Of a stretch of DNA of 64,000 nucleotides, positions 52,925 to 62,829 are shown piece after piece. A model generated the notes under the pieces. It searched no databases and was not told where the DNA came from. It saw only the letters and a list, made by a program, of their open reading frames with translations. The stretch's first letter is position 1. Each line of letters begins with the position of its first letter. The position numbers and the translations under genes are program-made. The DNA is from Brachyspira sp. SAP_772 (GTDB lineage: Bacteria; Spirochaetota; Brachyspiria; Brachyspirales; Brachyspiraceae), in contig NZ_VYIX01000002.1 of NCBI RefSeq assembly GCF_009755885.1, forward strand, positions 750,766-814,765, in the 5' to 3' direction.

Positions 52925-53630
52925 ATCACGTTCACCACCATTTAGGTTTTATGTTTTTTATAGTGTATGTGTTATTTTTCCTTTTTTGCTTTCACAGTTA
53001 TTTTAGCCACCCGCCCAAGTTTTTTTTAAGTTTTTAGTTTACATAACGCACGCTAAGTTAAACAAAGTTTGTAAATCAATCAATAATGTAGTTTTTGCTA
53101 TATTTATAAACAAGTTCACCGTGCGGTAAATGAAGCCTATATTCAAATAAAATTTCATTACATTCCCCGCCCTTTAGAATTATTAGTTTTTCTCTCGTTT
53201 ATGTGTTATTTTTCTTTTTTGTTTTCGCTGTTGTTTTAGCCACCCGCCCAAGTTTTTTTAAATTTATAGTTCGCACAACGCACGCTAAACTAAATAAAAT
53301 ATATAAATAAATTAATAATGCAGTTTTTGTTATATTTGAAAAGTTTTTCACCGTGCGGAAAATGAACTATTAATTTCAATAGAATTTTCATTACATTCCC
53401 CGCCCTCTAGGTTTCCTGTTTTATCTCGTTTATGCGTCATTTTTCTTTTTTGGTTTATGCCGTTATTTTAGCTGCCCACCCAAGTTTTTTTAAATTCATA
53501 GTTCGTACAACGCACGCTAAGCTAAACAAAATATATAAATCAATCAATAATGCAGTTTTCATTATATTTGAAAAGTTGTTCACCGTGCGGTAAATGAAAC
53601 CTATATTCAAATAAAATTTTAATTACATTT
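52925..53630 (+). repeat. Three tandem 232-bp units, each with one 79-bp element
   Basis: Each unit has a CCGCCCT(T/C)TAGG-type block, a TTTTTCTTTTTTG stretch, a TAGC(C/T)(A/G)CCC(A/G)CCCAAG block, then the element. Elements: 53047-53125, 53279-53357, 53511-53589, each exactly 79 bases from CGCACG to CGTGCG and exactly 232 bases apart. The forward copies share CTAA directly after CGCACG and TTCAC before CGTGCG. Confidence 0.85.
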
Positions 53631-53689
53631 TCCCGCCTTCTAGGCTTTCTGATTTTTCTAAATTTTTATATACTAAAAAATTTTTAAGT

Positions 53690-54700
53690 TTGTAATTTTT
53701 TATGTTGTTCTTTTTCCCGCCGCAAAAAGAACCAAAAAGTGCAAGTGCTATAGCTTTATATTTTTGGAATATATAAAATAATGTTTATATTTTTGTTATA
53801 CATAAAAAGCTATACTTCATTAAATGCAGTTCTTTTGCTTCTTTTATATCAATAAAAGAAGTGGGGTGCGGGGCAAAGCCCTGCAAATAAATAAAAAATA
53901 GAAATTTAGAAAATATAAAAATCTTTGGTATATATTAAAGTTATTATATTTTTATAAATTATAATTATTAACTCTTTCCCGCAGCTTGCACCCATACCTA
54001 AAGGTACTTCCTTCGGTCGTGGTGCGGACTTCGTCAAAGTTTTCGCTCTCCGGGCACGCTTCGTAGGTGGCAAGCCATCACAAATAAAAAAACTAAAAAA
54101 TATTTTAACAAACTCAAATTTTTTAATATACACTGAAACAAATGTATTTTATTAATTTCTTTCTATTATATAAATGTTATCAACTTTTTTATCGCTCAAA
54201 AAAGTTGCAAAAAACGCAAATATTTTTACTTTATATGTATGAATATCTATAAATATGGAATAATATTTTTTGTTTACACCTAAAGGTATAGTTCTAAAAA
54301 TGCAGTTCTTTTGGTTCTTTTATACCAATAAAAGAACTGGGGGTGTGGGGGGCAAAGCCACCACAAACAAAAAACTTAAATTTTTTTAGTATATATTAAA
54401 TAACTATAATTTATGTTTTTATTTTTATTCAACTTTTTCCCGCCGCAAAAAGTTTTCGCCCTTCGGGCACGCTTTGCGAAAGTGCAAATATTTTTATTTT
54501 ATATGTATGAATATCTATAAATATAAAATAATATTTTTTGTTTACACTTAGAGGTATAGTTCTAAAAATGCAGTTCTTTTGCTTCTTTTATACCAATACC
54601 TAGTAGGAGCCTATCGGCAAAAGAACTGGTGGTGCGTACCCTAAGGGCACGCTTCGCAGGGGGGCTAGTCCCCGCAGATAATAAAAAACATAAAAATTTT
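53690..54700 (+). repeat. Dispersed modules 1 and 2, several copies
   Basis: Module 1 copies at about 53700-53745, 53965-54070, 54180-54222 and 54425-54490. Module 2 copies at about 53825-53885, 54300-54370 and 54565-54680, ending in GGGGCTAGTCCCC-type hairpins. The string TATGAATATCTATAAATAT occurs twice (about 54236 and 54505), as does AGTTCTAAAAATGCAGTTCT. Confidence 0.75.
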
Positions 54701-54714
54701 ATTGTTCTTTTTCC

Positions 54715-54930
54715 CACCCTTTAGGTTTTATGTTTTTTATCTTGTTTGTGTGTTCTTTTTCTTTTTTGCTTTCGCTCTTGTTTTAGCCGCCCGCCCAAGT
54801 TTTTTTAGTTTGTAGTTTCTACAACGCACGCTAAACTAAACAAAATATATAAATCAATTAACAAGGCAGTTTTTGTTATATTTTAAAATCTACTCACCGT
54901 GCGGTATTTTAAACCTAATAAAATTTATAT
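54715..54930 (+). repeat. Further unit of the 232-bp family with a 79-bp element (54825-54903)
   Basis: CCCACCCTTTAGG, TTTTGCTTTCGCTCTTG, TAGCCGCCCGCCCAAG, then CGCACGCTAAAC ... CACCGTGCG. Same architecture as the tandem units, located just before the STAS gene. Confidence 0.8.
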
Positions 54931-54967
54931 TTGATACCTAAATCATACCTATCATTTTACTTAATTA

Positions 54968-54995
54968 TTGACTTTAATATTATGTTTGTTATAAT
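54968..54995 (+). promoter_or_regulatory. Sigma-70 promoter of the STAS gene
   Basis: TTGACT (54968-54973), 16-base spacer, TATAAT (54990-54995), 34 bases before the ATG at 55030. Confidence 0.75.
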
Positions 54996-55029
54996 ATTTT
55001 TGAATAAATCTTTAAGGAGAAAATATATT

Positions 55030-55362
55030 ATGAGTTTAAATATAGAAGATAAAGGTAAAGCAAAAGTTGTAAAATTAGAAGGTAAATTAGATGTTAATTT
55101 ATCTGTATCTATAGAAAGCGAATTAGATGCTCTTATAGAATCTGGAAGTATTAATTTAATTTTAGAGATTTCTAAAGTTGAATATTTAAGTTCAAGCGGA
55201 ATTAGAGTATTTATTAATATGATGAGAAAAGTAAAAGATAAAAATGGAAAACTCGTTTTAGCTTCTGTACCTGATGCTATAAAGAAAATATTAAAAACTG
55301 TAGATTTAGAAGATTTATTTGAAGTTTTTGACAGCGTTGATGATGCTTTAGCTTCATTCTAA
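55030..55362 (+). CDS. STAS-domain anti-sigma-factor antagonist
   Basis: 110 aa. I chose ATG 55030, with AAGGAGA 9 bases upstream, in place of the longer frame from 54931, which begins inside repeat DNA and before the promoter. STAS features: KAKVVKLEGKLDVNLSVSIE, ILEISKVEYLSSSGIRVFIN (phosphorylatable Ser among S54-56) and KLVLASVPDAIKKILKTVDL. It is the SpoIIAA/RsbV type, a partner of an anti-sigma kinase that is not in the window. The large lipoprotein follows after 69 bases. Confidence 0.93.
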   Translation: MSLNIEDKGKAKVVKLEGKLDVNLSVSIESELDALIESGSINLILEISKVEYLSSSGIRVFINMMRKVKDKNGKLVLASVPDAIKKILKTVDLEDLFEVFDSVDDALASF

Positions 55363-55431
55363 AATATTTTAAAAGTTTTATTAAAAAAATAGTAATTTAT
55401 TTTAATATTACTTATATATTTTTAAAGGTTT

Positions 55432-58400
55432 ATGAAATTAAGGTTATTATTATTACCATTATTTATTTTGCTATCTTGTGCATCCAGTCAAAAGAGTGCA
55501 GATTCTATTTTTAACAGCAGACCTTTCCTAAGAGAGTATAAAAGATATTCTCTTACTTCAGGGGAGGGTAATCCTGTATTAGATTCGGTTATAGACAGAG
55601 AAGGAACTTGGGTATATTATTCAAGGGAAAATGCGGGTAATACCGATATATTTGCAGTAGATTCTTATACGCTTGAAACTTTTAGGCTAACAAGAAGCCC
55701 CGGAATAGATTCTTCTGTGTCTGTAGATAGTAAATCAAAATATTTGGTATTTTCTTCTACTAGGGACGATGCTTTTGCTGATATTTATCTATACAAGCTA
55801 GTTAATTTTGGTATTAGAGCTTCAAAAAATAATTTGGAGAACTTAGAGCAGAGTATAGTAAGAATAACAGATCATAAAGGATATGATACAGACCCAGAAA
55901 TCTCTCATAATGCTGATATGATAGCCTTTGTTTCAGACAGAGAAGATAATATTAAAAAACTCTTCACAGTTAAGCCAAATGGTAAAGAAGTAATTAAAAG
56001 AGCAGATATAGAATCCTCTTCTCCTACATTCTCTTTTAATGACAGGCATATTGCTTTTATTACTTCAAAAATAGGCGAGCCTTATTCACAATTAGCAGTA
56101 ATAGACTTGCAATCAAATTCCTACGTTACAAATGATATTCAAACCAATTTGATGATTTTAACCGACACAAAAACCTTTAAGTTTAATCCGTCATTTTACA
56201 ACAATGACACTATAATTTATTTTGAAATAATAAATGATACAGATAGAGATGGTAATTTAACATATAACGATAAAAGAAGATTAATGTCTTATTCTTTGTC
56301 TACAGGACAATATTATGTATTAGAAGAAAATACAAGTTTAAGCACATTCAATGTAGCATATGAATCTGCTTTGGTTGGAAGCTATGTATTAAGTACTTCA
56401 GGCACCAGTATAGCAACTATGGGATCTACCAAAGAATATTTTATTAAAGATGCTAATGCCAATGACATGTATAATACCTTTGTTGCTTTGCCGTATAATA
56501 GAAAAGTTGAGGTAATAGAGAAGTTTTCAGAATATTTTCCTTCAGAGAAAGATAGGGGTAATGTATCAAAGGCTTATTTTGATGTAATGTATCAATCTTA
56601 CACTAACAACAACAGAGATATTTATAATACTTCTAAAAATGTTTTAACAACAGAATATACTAACACTTTTTACGGATTTTTGGCTTTAAAAATAGATGAA
56701 GATTTTGACACTAATGATAATTGGCTTAGTGCTAAATACTATACTACAAATGAATCAATTATCACAAGCAATGAAAACATAGTAAATGCATTATCATGGG
56801 CGGGCTACATATCTGCTAATGAAAAATATAATAGAAACAACACAAATGCTTCAACATTAGAAATGCTAAATAGTATAATAGACTATGATAGTACTAAAGA
56901 TTTATATGTATTAATATCAAAATTATATTCTCATTCTCTTGAAGATAATAATTATAAATACCCAGAAGATGAGGAACTATATAATAAACCTTATAGAAGA
57001 AAAGATTTAATATTTGCAGATAGACTTGAAATAGCAAAAGATTTTATAAAAGATTCAAAGATTCCCTATCAAACTATAATAGATAATTCACATGAATATG
57101 CCCCATTATCTGTTGCAAGCAGGCTTATATATTTAGATGGATTAATACTTTCTAAAAATTATGATGCGGCCACTAATTTATTTCAGCCCTATATGGAATC
57201 AAGAAACGACACAATGCTTGCTTTGGGATATTATGCTAATGCTAAAATATTATTAGATAAAAAAGATGATGCAGCCTATCAATTATTGGTTAATGCTGTA
57301 AAAACAGGCGGTAAAAACTTTGAGCCTACATCTGAAGCTAAAGAATCTAAAATGATACTTGCCAACTATTATAGAACTTTAGCAGACAATGCATATAATG
57401 AAGAGAGATATAATATTGCCTATGACAATTATCAAGAGGTTTTAGTTTATAACCCTAATGATGCTAATGCTTCTTCAAGAATCATTGAAAGCGGTCTTAG
57501 AGCATATAGCACTATAGAATCACTTGAATATACTATAGCAGAGAGGGAGAGAAACCTTTTATCTACAAGGTATTCAGAACATTCAGCACATGCAGAGCTT
57601 GCTAATGCCTACTATTATTTAGCTAATAGATATTATGGCATAGCTATGGCTAAACAAGATGATAGTGAAAGATATGTAGTTAGCGAGAAGAAAAGAGAAG
57701 ACGGATTTTATTTGTATTTAAATAAGTCTTTTAATACTATAGTAGATAAAGCAGTTTCTTATATGGATTTTGCCATATTTCTTTATCCTGATGAAGAGAA
57801 TTACTATATAAAAAAGGCTGAAATGCTTACCTTTGCAGAAGCATTAAAGATGCAGGTTCTTCAAAGCGATAAAACATATAAAAGCATAATGGAATTAGTG
57901 CCAAGCTATAAAGACAATAATGTAAATAATGATAAATATATAGGTTACAATCAATTAACCCTCCAAACACCAAATTTAGAAAGCGAGATAATTGATGCCC
58001 TTATAATGGCTAAAAGTAAGATAAAAACTAAGCCTAATGTTGTATCTATAATGCTTGCAAACTCATATTTAATAAACGGCAGATACTCTGATGCGGCTAA
58101 TGAATATAAAGAAGCAGAAGCGTTATTAAACAGTGTTGGAAGTGAAAAAAGCAAGGCTTGGTATCATTTCTTTTATGGATATTCTTTGTGGATGAACAAT
58201 GATATTAACGGTGCTTACAGAGAATATGACAAGGCTAGAGAGATTTTTGAAAAACTTGGAGACAGCGAAGCAGTATACAAAATAGTAGGCTACACTTCTG
58301 TAGCTGCCATAGAGCAAAAAGACTACACTAAAGCAATAGAATCACTTCTTGAAAGAAACACTATCATCACAAACAATGTAGAGCAAAATGAACTTAATGA

Positions 58401-61400
58401 ACTTCTTATTGCTGCTTGCTACTTAAAACTTGAAGATTATAATAATGCCTTAAAATACTGTGATAATGTGAAGGTTAAAATAGACAGTTTAGATTCTTCT
58501 TCATATAACCCTAATTATGTGAGCATTACTTTATATGGTGCTAATATTAATATTGTAAACTTGGGACTTGCTTCTTTTGGAGGATATATACCGGGTGAGC
58601 CTCTTAATGTTGATAAACAGCAGATGCTTTATTCTATATATCAAGAGCTTTATGAGAAGATGGGAAGATATTCTGAAGCAAGAGACGCTTTAGCTTCTTA
58701 TAGAAATTATATTATTAAAGATAAACCAAAAAAATCAATACAGCCTCTAATGCTTGCTACCTACTACAATAATGAAGGTTATTTATATTATAGGCAGGGT
58801 TCTGTTTCTAATTCTGTTATCTCTTTTAGAAAGTCTATAGAAGAATATAGAAAAACTATAAACTCTAATGCTCTTAATAATAACCCTAGTTTAATATACG
58901 AAAATGCTCAAAATGATGCTAAAAACTATTTGAGTTTATCATCGCTTTATTTAAGATATTTATCTCAAAATGATTTAACTGCTATGAGAAGAGACTTTTT
59001 TATGGAATTATTCACTACTGTAAAAACTCTTCAAGAACTCTCTACTAATAACAGCGTAAGCACTAAAGACAGATTATTATTATATTCACATATAGCAGCT
59101 TTTCAATATATAATGGCTTTGAAGCTTACTTCTGAAGCTAATGATTTGATGCTTAACAGAAAGAAAAATGACGGTTCTTTGGATATGAGCATGCATGATG
59201 TTAATGTTCAAAGACTTTATATGTTAAAAGATGCCATAGACAGATATAAATATATTCTCTCATCAAACTCAAACTTCCCTGTGGATTTGAAGACTGATAT
59301 AATTATTCGCTATAATTTGGCTAAGGCTTATGAGCTTGCGGGCAATATTGAAGAGGCGGCGAGGGAATATATATCTGCTTTTTCTAAGGCGAAAGTAAAT
59401 GCTTTTGCAGTTGAGGAGATTGCTATACTTACAACTTTAATAGATTTTAGCGAGAAGTATAGGGATATTTATCCTGATAGTCTTGATGAGCCTGTAATGT
59501 ATGTGTTTAGAATATTGCAGAGAATAAGAGAAAGTGTGTTTATGATTACTTTTGTAGAGGAAAATAATCTCATACTGCAGGATGCTAGATATAAAGTTAT
59601 AGAGTTTTTGGAAGGCAATTATCCTGATGCGAGCATTAATATACTTGCTATGTTTGATGCAATAGACATGCGTAGAAAGTTTTTAGATAAAAGGCTCTAT
59701 ACACTAGGCGAGAATAATTATTATCTTAGAGATTATTATAAACTATATGAAAAAGCACTTTATGCCTATCAAAAATATTTATCAGCAGTAACAGCTGCTT
59801 ATGATAAAAAATTAGAAGCCTCATCTCTAAAAGAAATTACAGAGTATGAAAAAGAAGCTATTAAAACTTTTGAAAATACTCCTATAAAAAATATAGTAAT
59901 TTGTGATGTAAAGGCTACTGATATAGATAAATCAATGCGTAGTGATGAAACTTTAATATGGGATACCTATTTGGGGTATAGATTTGTGAGGGAGAACAAA
60001 AAGACTTATTTTTATTATCAAACTAATGACTTAATAAAGACAAAAGATTATGTTACTCATATTGGAGAGAGTCCTATTGTTTTGAGCAGTAATAATAACG
60101 CATTTGTGCGAGAGCTTTATGATTCTACTGAATATATGCTTCCTCCAAAGGTTGCTTATGTTGACAGTAAATTAATTTCTTTTTATAGAGTTAATAGAAA
60201 TGACAGAAAAAACATAGATATGACAGCCTCTTTATCTGCAGCAAGCAACTCTCTTACTACAAATAATATCAATGCAAGCTATTCTTCAAATAATGTAAGA
60301 GTGATGCAGGTTAATTATACTGATAATGTTGATGATAATGAAATTAATAATAATGAAGTAAGCACTAATAAATATAATATAGTTGTTACTACTACTAACA
60401 ATGCTACTAATAACACCGCCCGCTCTACAAACAGAGTAAGAAAGTTTAGGTTTATACCTTTTGAGGATTTATTAACTAACTCCTATGTACCTTTAGTTGT
60501 GGATATTACAGACACTAAAGCTTCTGATATATCAAACCTAATGAAAAAGAATTTTTATATTCTTTATGCGGATAAGAAAACTTTTGATGAAAATAAAGAA
60601 GTATTAAAAGAAGTTAATAATATAGCATTAGTTGTAGGCAATTCTAACACATATTCAAGAATGATGTTTTATACTAATTATTTTCAGAGACTTGTAACTA
60701 ATTCTTTGGAAGAGAGTATGCAAGGCTATGATAATAATTTATTTACAATATACGGAAAGCCTGACAACAGCATGACAACGCTTTCAAATGAAACTTATAA
60801 TTTCAAAAGCCGTTTACTTGCGTCATATCAAAAAACACCTTCTGTTGCTATGATTTCTAATATTATAAGCTATTCTCAAACTCCTAATGAAGTTATGCAT
60901 AATTATGCTTATTTTATAGAAGAGAGATACAACCTTAAAGACACTAACACCGCATACACTCTCTCTGAAAATGGATATCAATACTTCACTAACTATTACA
61001 GCAATATAAGCGATTCTAATGCCTACTATTTTATGAAAGCTATGCTTCCTGTTTATAGAAGACTTGGAGATGAGGGGGCTGTTAAGGGTGCTAGAAGAGC
61101 CTTGCATTTTATGTACCTATACACAAATGAAAATTATCATTTAGTAGATGAATATTTTACACCTAGAACATTATCAAGATTCTTAAAGTCAGGGGAGACT
61201 GTAGAAAATAATGTGAGATATGTAAATTATATAGCTCAGAGAACTACAGGCACAAACAAAAACAAAATATTAGAAATAGCAGTGCTTTATGATTTGATAT
61301 ATGCTAAAACTCCTTTAGATAAAGTAACAAACTTGCTCACCCTAATGACAAATACAAACGAAATACTCACCGTTGCAAATACCATATTAGATAATAAAAC

Positions 61401-62412
61401 TACAAATGAAGCTAATATATTCTTAACTATGGATTATATTTACGGCAATCAGTATATATTTGAGCCTAATACTATTTCATCATTTGCTAATTTATTTTAT
61501 TCGCTTTATAAAGATAAGCCAAGTTATATATACGGGCTTTTAAATAAAATAAGAGTGCCAGAGAGTGATTTTAGAGAGAATATTTATAATGCATATAACA
61601 TATTCAGCAATGAAAACACCAACACTATGTTTATATTCTATTCTTATGAAGATGATAAATATACCTCTTATAGTTTTGTTGTGGGTGATAAAGAAGTATC
61701 AAGAAACTCTCTTGTATCCATTGATAAAGTAAGAGATAGTTTAACTAGCTTTACAAATGCTGCTGATGCTAGAGAGAGAATGAGAGCATTAAGAAGATTA
61801 GAGTCTCAAATGCTCCCTTCAGATATATCTAAAAATGCCTCAAGGGTGAACACTGTTTATATTACAGGCTCTTATCCTAATTTGTTTACTATACCTTTCG
61901 CTTATTTTAATGATTTTAAGAATGCTGATGTTATTAAAATAAGAGAATTAAAATACGTGCCTATGGACGTTATTAATATTGGTAAAGTTAATATTAAATT
62001 AAACACTCAAACTAATTTTTATACATCATTAGAGAGTTTGGCTGTTGGTTATGCTAAGGGCAGCAGAAAAGTGCCTCTCACTCACTATATAGGAATAGAT
62101 ACCAACTACAATAAGCCTTATAGTAAAGAAGATATATTCTTGTCTCCTGCTAGAAATGCTGATATATTTATGTATTTGAATGATAGAAGTAATAATAAAT
62201 TAATGTTTACATACAACACAGACTTATCTGGTGATTATTATACCACTATGAAATATTTATATATGAACTTTAATAATGGCGTTATAGATTCTTATAGATA
62301 TATTAAAAATAATTCTGTAAGCCCTAATGTTATTAATGCTTCAGATATGAATACTTTATTTAAAAGAAGCTATACTTTATTTGATTATATACTTCCGGGA
62401 ATACCAAAATAA
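55432..62412 (+). CDS. Giant lipoprotein: TolB-like propeller, TPR region, CHAT-like end
   Basis: 2326 aa. Lipobox ILLSC (Cys about 16). Residues about 45-320 contain TolB/PD40-type repeats (WVYYSRENAGNTDIFAVDS, YLVFSSTRDDAFADIYLYKL, MIAFVSDREDNIKKLFTVK). About 340-1500 is helical with TPR-like repeats (YNIAYDNYQEVLVYNPNDAN, SDAANEYKEAEALLNSVG, AWYHFFYGYSLWMNNDINGA, YNNEGYLYYRQGSVSNSVIS). An Asn/Thr-rich linker near 1600-1670 follows. The last 250 residues recall a CHAT domain (TVYITGSYPNLFTIPFAYFN), but the catalytic His and Cys are not seen. Probably envelope-anchored scaffold. One unbroken frame. Function unknown. Confidence 0.85.
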   Translation: MKLRLLLLPLFILLSCASSQKSADSIFNSRPFLREYKRYSLTSGEGNPVLDSVIDREGTWVYYSRENAGNTDIFAVDSYTLETFRLTRSPGIDSSVSVDSKSKYLVFSSTRDDAFADIYLYKLVNFGIRASKNNLENLEQSIVRITDHKGYDTDPEISHNADMIAFVSDREDNIKKLFTVKPNGKEVIKRADIESSSPTFSFNDRHIAFITSKIGEPYSQLAVIDLQSNSYVTNDIQTNLMILTDTKTFKFNPSFYNNDTIIYFEIINDTDRDGNLTYNDKRRLMSYSLSTGQYYVLEENTSLSTFNVAYESALVGSYVLSTSGTSIATMGSTKEYFIKDANANDMYNTFVALPYNRKVEVIEKFSEYFPSEKDRGNVSKAYFDVMYQSYTNNNRDIYNTSKNVLTTEYTNTFYGFLALKIDEDFDTNDNWLSAKYYTTNESIITSNENIVNALSWAGYISANEKYNRNNTNASTLEMLNSIIDYDSTKDLYVLISKLYSHSLEDNNYKYPEDEELYNKPYRRKDLIFADRLEIAKDFIKDSKIPYQTIIDNSHEYAPLSVASRLIYLDGLILSKNYDAATNLFQPYMESRNDTMLALGYYANAKILLDKKDDAAYQLLVNAVKTGGKNFEPTSEAKESKMILANYYRTLADNAYNEERYNIAYDNYQEVLVYNPNDANASSRIIESGLRAYSTIESLEYTIAERERNLLSTRYSEHSAHAELANAYYYLANRYYGIAMAKQDDSERYVVSEKKREDGFYLYLNKSFNTIVDKAVSYMDFAIFLYPDEENYYIKKAEMLTFAEALKMQVLQSDKTYKSIMELVPSYKDNNVNNDKYIGYNQLTLQTPNLESEIIDALIMAKSKIKTKPNVVSIMLANSYLINGRYSDAANEYKEAEALLNSVGSEKSKAWYHFFYGYSLWMNNDINGAYREYDKAREIFEKLGDSEAVYKIVGYTSVAAIEQKDYTKAIESLLERNTIITNNVEQNELNELLIAACYLKLEDYNNALKYCDNVKVKIDSLDSSSYNPNYVSITLYGANINIVNLGLASFGGYIPGEPLNVDKQQMLYSIYQELYEKMGRYSEARDALASYRNYIIKDKPKKSIQPLMLATYYNNEGYLYYRQGSVSNSVISFRKSIEEYRKTINSNALNNNPSLIYENAQNDAKNYLSLSSLYLRYLSQNDLTAMRRDFFMELFTTVKTLQELSTNNSVSTKDRLLLYSHIAAFQYIMALKLTSEANDLMLNRKKNDGSLDMSMHDVNVQRLYMLKDAIDRYKYILSSNSNFPVDLKTDIIIRYNLAKAYELAGNIEEAAREYISAFSKAKVNAFAVEEIAILTTLIDFSEKYRDIYPDSLDEPVMYVFRILQRIRESVFMITFVEENNLILQDARYKVIEFLEGNYPDASINILAMFDAIDMRRKFLDKRLYTLGENNYYLRDYYKLYEKALYAYQKYLSAVTAAYDKKLEASSLKEITEYEKEAIKTFENTPIKNIVICDVKATDIDKSMRSDETLIWDTYLGYRFVRENKKTYFYYQTNDLIKTKDYVTHIGESPIVLSSNNNAFVRELYDSTEYMLPPKVAYVDSKLISFYRVNRNDRKNIDMTASLSAASNSLTTNNINASYSSNNVRVMQVNYTDNVDDNEINNNEVSTNKYNIVVTTTNNATNNTARSTNRVRKFRFIPFEDLLTNSYVPLVVDITDTKASDISNLMKKNFYILYADKKTFDENKEVLKEVNNIALVVGNSNTYSRMMFYTNYFQRLVTNSLEESMQGYDNNLFTIYGKPDNSMTTLSNETYNFKSRLLASYQKTPSVAMISNIISYSQTPNEVMHNYAYFIEERYNLKDTNTAYTLSENGYQYFTNYYSNISDSNAYYFMKAMLPVYRRLGDEGAVKGARRALHFMYLYTNENYHLVDEYFTPRTLSRFLKSGETVENNVRYVNYIAQRTTGTNKNKILEIAVLYDLIYAKTPLDKVTNLLTLMTNTNEILTVANTILDNKTTNEANIFLTMDYIYGNQYIFEPNTISSFANLFYSLYKDKPSYIYGLLNKIRVPESDFRENIYNAYNIFSNENTNTMFIFYSYEDDKYTSYSFVVGDKEVSRNSLVSIDKVRDSLTSFTNAADARERMRALRRLESQMLPSDISKNASRVNTVYITGSYPNLFTIPFAYFNDFKNADVIKIRELKYVPMDVINIGKVNIKLNTQTNFYTSLESLAVGYAKGSRKVPLTHYIGIDTNYNKPYSKEDIFLSPARNADIFMYLNDRSNNKLMFTYNTDLSGDYYTTMKYLYMNFNNGVIDSYRYIKNNSVSPNVINASDMNTLFKRSYTLFDYILPGIPK

Positions 62413-62532
62413 AAGCATATTTTTAAGATAAAAACATAATTACACTTGCAAAAAATTATATTTGTTCTATACTTAACTATATATAAATATCATAAAAAGT
62501 AATATTATATTTAATAATATATAGGAGTATCA

Positions 62533-62829
62533 ATGGACTTATTAGCACATATTTTAGCAACAGAAAACGATGAAAAATTTATTAAAAGCTTACTCTCCGA
62601 ACTTTTTACGAAGGATGAGCAAGATATGATTCAACAAAGGCTTAGGATAGTCACCTTGCTAAGGAGGAAGATGCCGCAATATGAAATAGCAAAAAGCTTA
62701 AATGCTAGTCTTTGTTCCATTACAAGAGGGGCAAAGGAGTTAAAAAAACAAGATAGTGCTTTAGCCGTTATAGTCGATAAATACCTAATGAACAATAAAG
62801 AGTTCCAGGAATCATTAAACAAGTCATAA
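62533..62829 (+). CDS. trpR: TrpR-family DNA-binding protein
   Basis: 98 aa, AGGAG 7 bases upstream. The helical frame matches TrpR: LLSELFTKDEQDMIQQRLRI, VTLLRRKMPQYEIAKSLNAS and SITRGAKELKK (helix-turn-helix with the conserved TRG). The YerC/YecD-type relative is the alternative. No tryptophan biosynthesis gene or obvious operator is in the window, so the regulated target is unknown and tryptophan binding is unproven. Its last codons overlap the convergent hemW end by 6 bases. Confidence 0.82.
   Translation: MDLLAHILATENDEKFIKSLLSELFTKDEQDMIQQRLRIVTLLRRKMPQYEIAKSLNASLCSITRGAKELKKQDSALAVIVDKYLMNNKEFQESLNKS

Larger units (their letters stand above)
52358..55029. other. 2.7 kb gene-free repeat region
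   Basis: No gene is supported between the C45-type gene and the STAS gene. The order is: element (52401-52480), dispersed modules (52601-52910), three tandem 232-bp units (52925-53630), mixed modules 1 and 2 (53690-54700), and one more array unit with element (54715-54930). The frame at 53906-54133 (complement) lies in a module. Such density of repeats next to an ordinary gene order suggests an insertion hot spot or a long untranslated RNA region. Confidence 0.85.

Noticed and set aside
53906..54133. 75-codon frame on the complement
   Set aside because: Within repeat modules; no ribosome site and no family features.
52925..54903. CRISPR array or integron attC cassettes
   Set aside because: Period of 232 bases is far too long for CRISPR and the repeats are not identical. 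The ends (CGCACG/CGTGCG) lack the attC core sequences, and no integrase or cas gene is present.
49915..54903. Insertion sequences with CGCACG termini
   Set aside because: Only 79-80 bases long with no transposase and no clear target duplication. Kept as an unexplained element family.
54931..55029. N-terminal extension of the STAS protein (33 extra codons)
   Set aside because: It precedes the ribosome site and contains the promoter; the ATG at 55030 is the real start.
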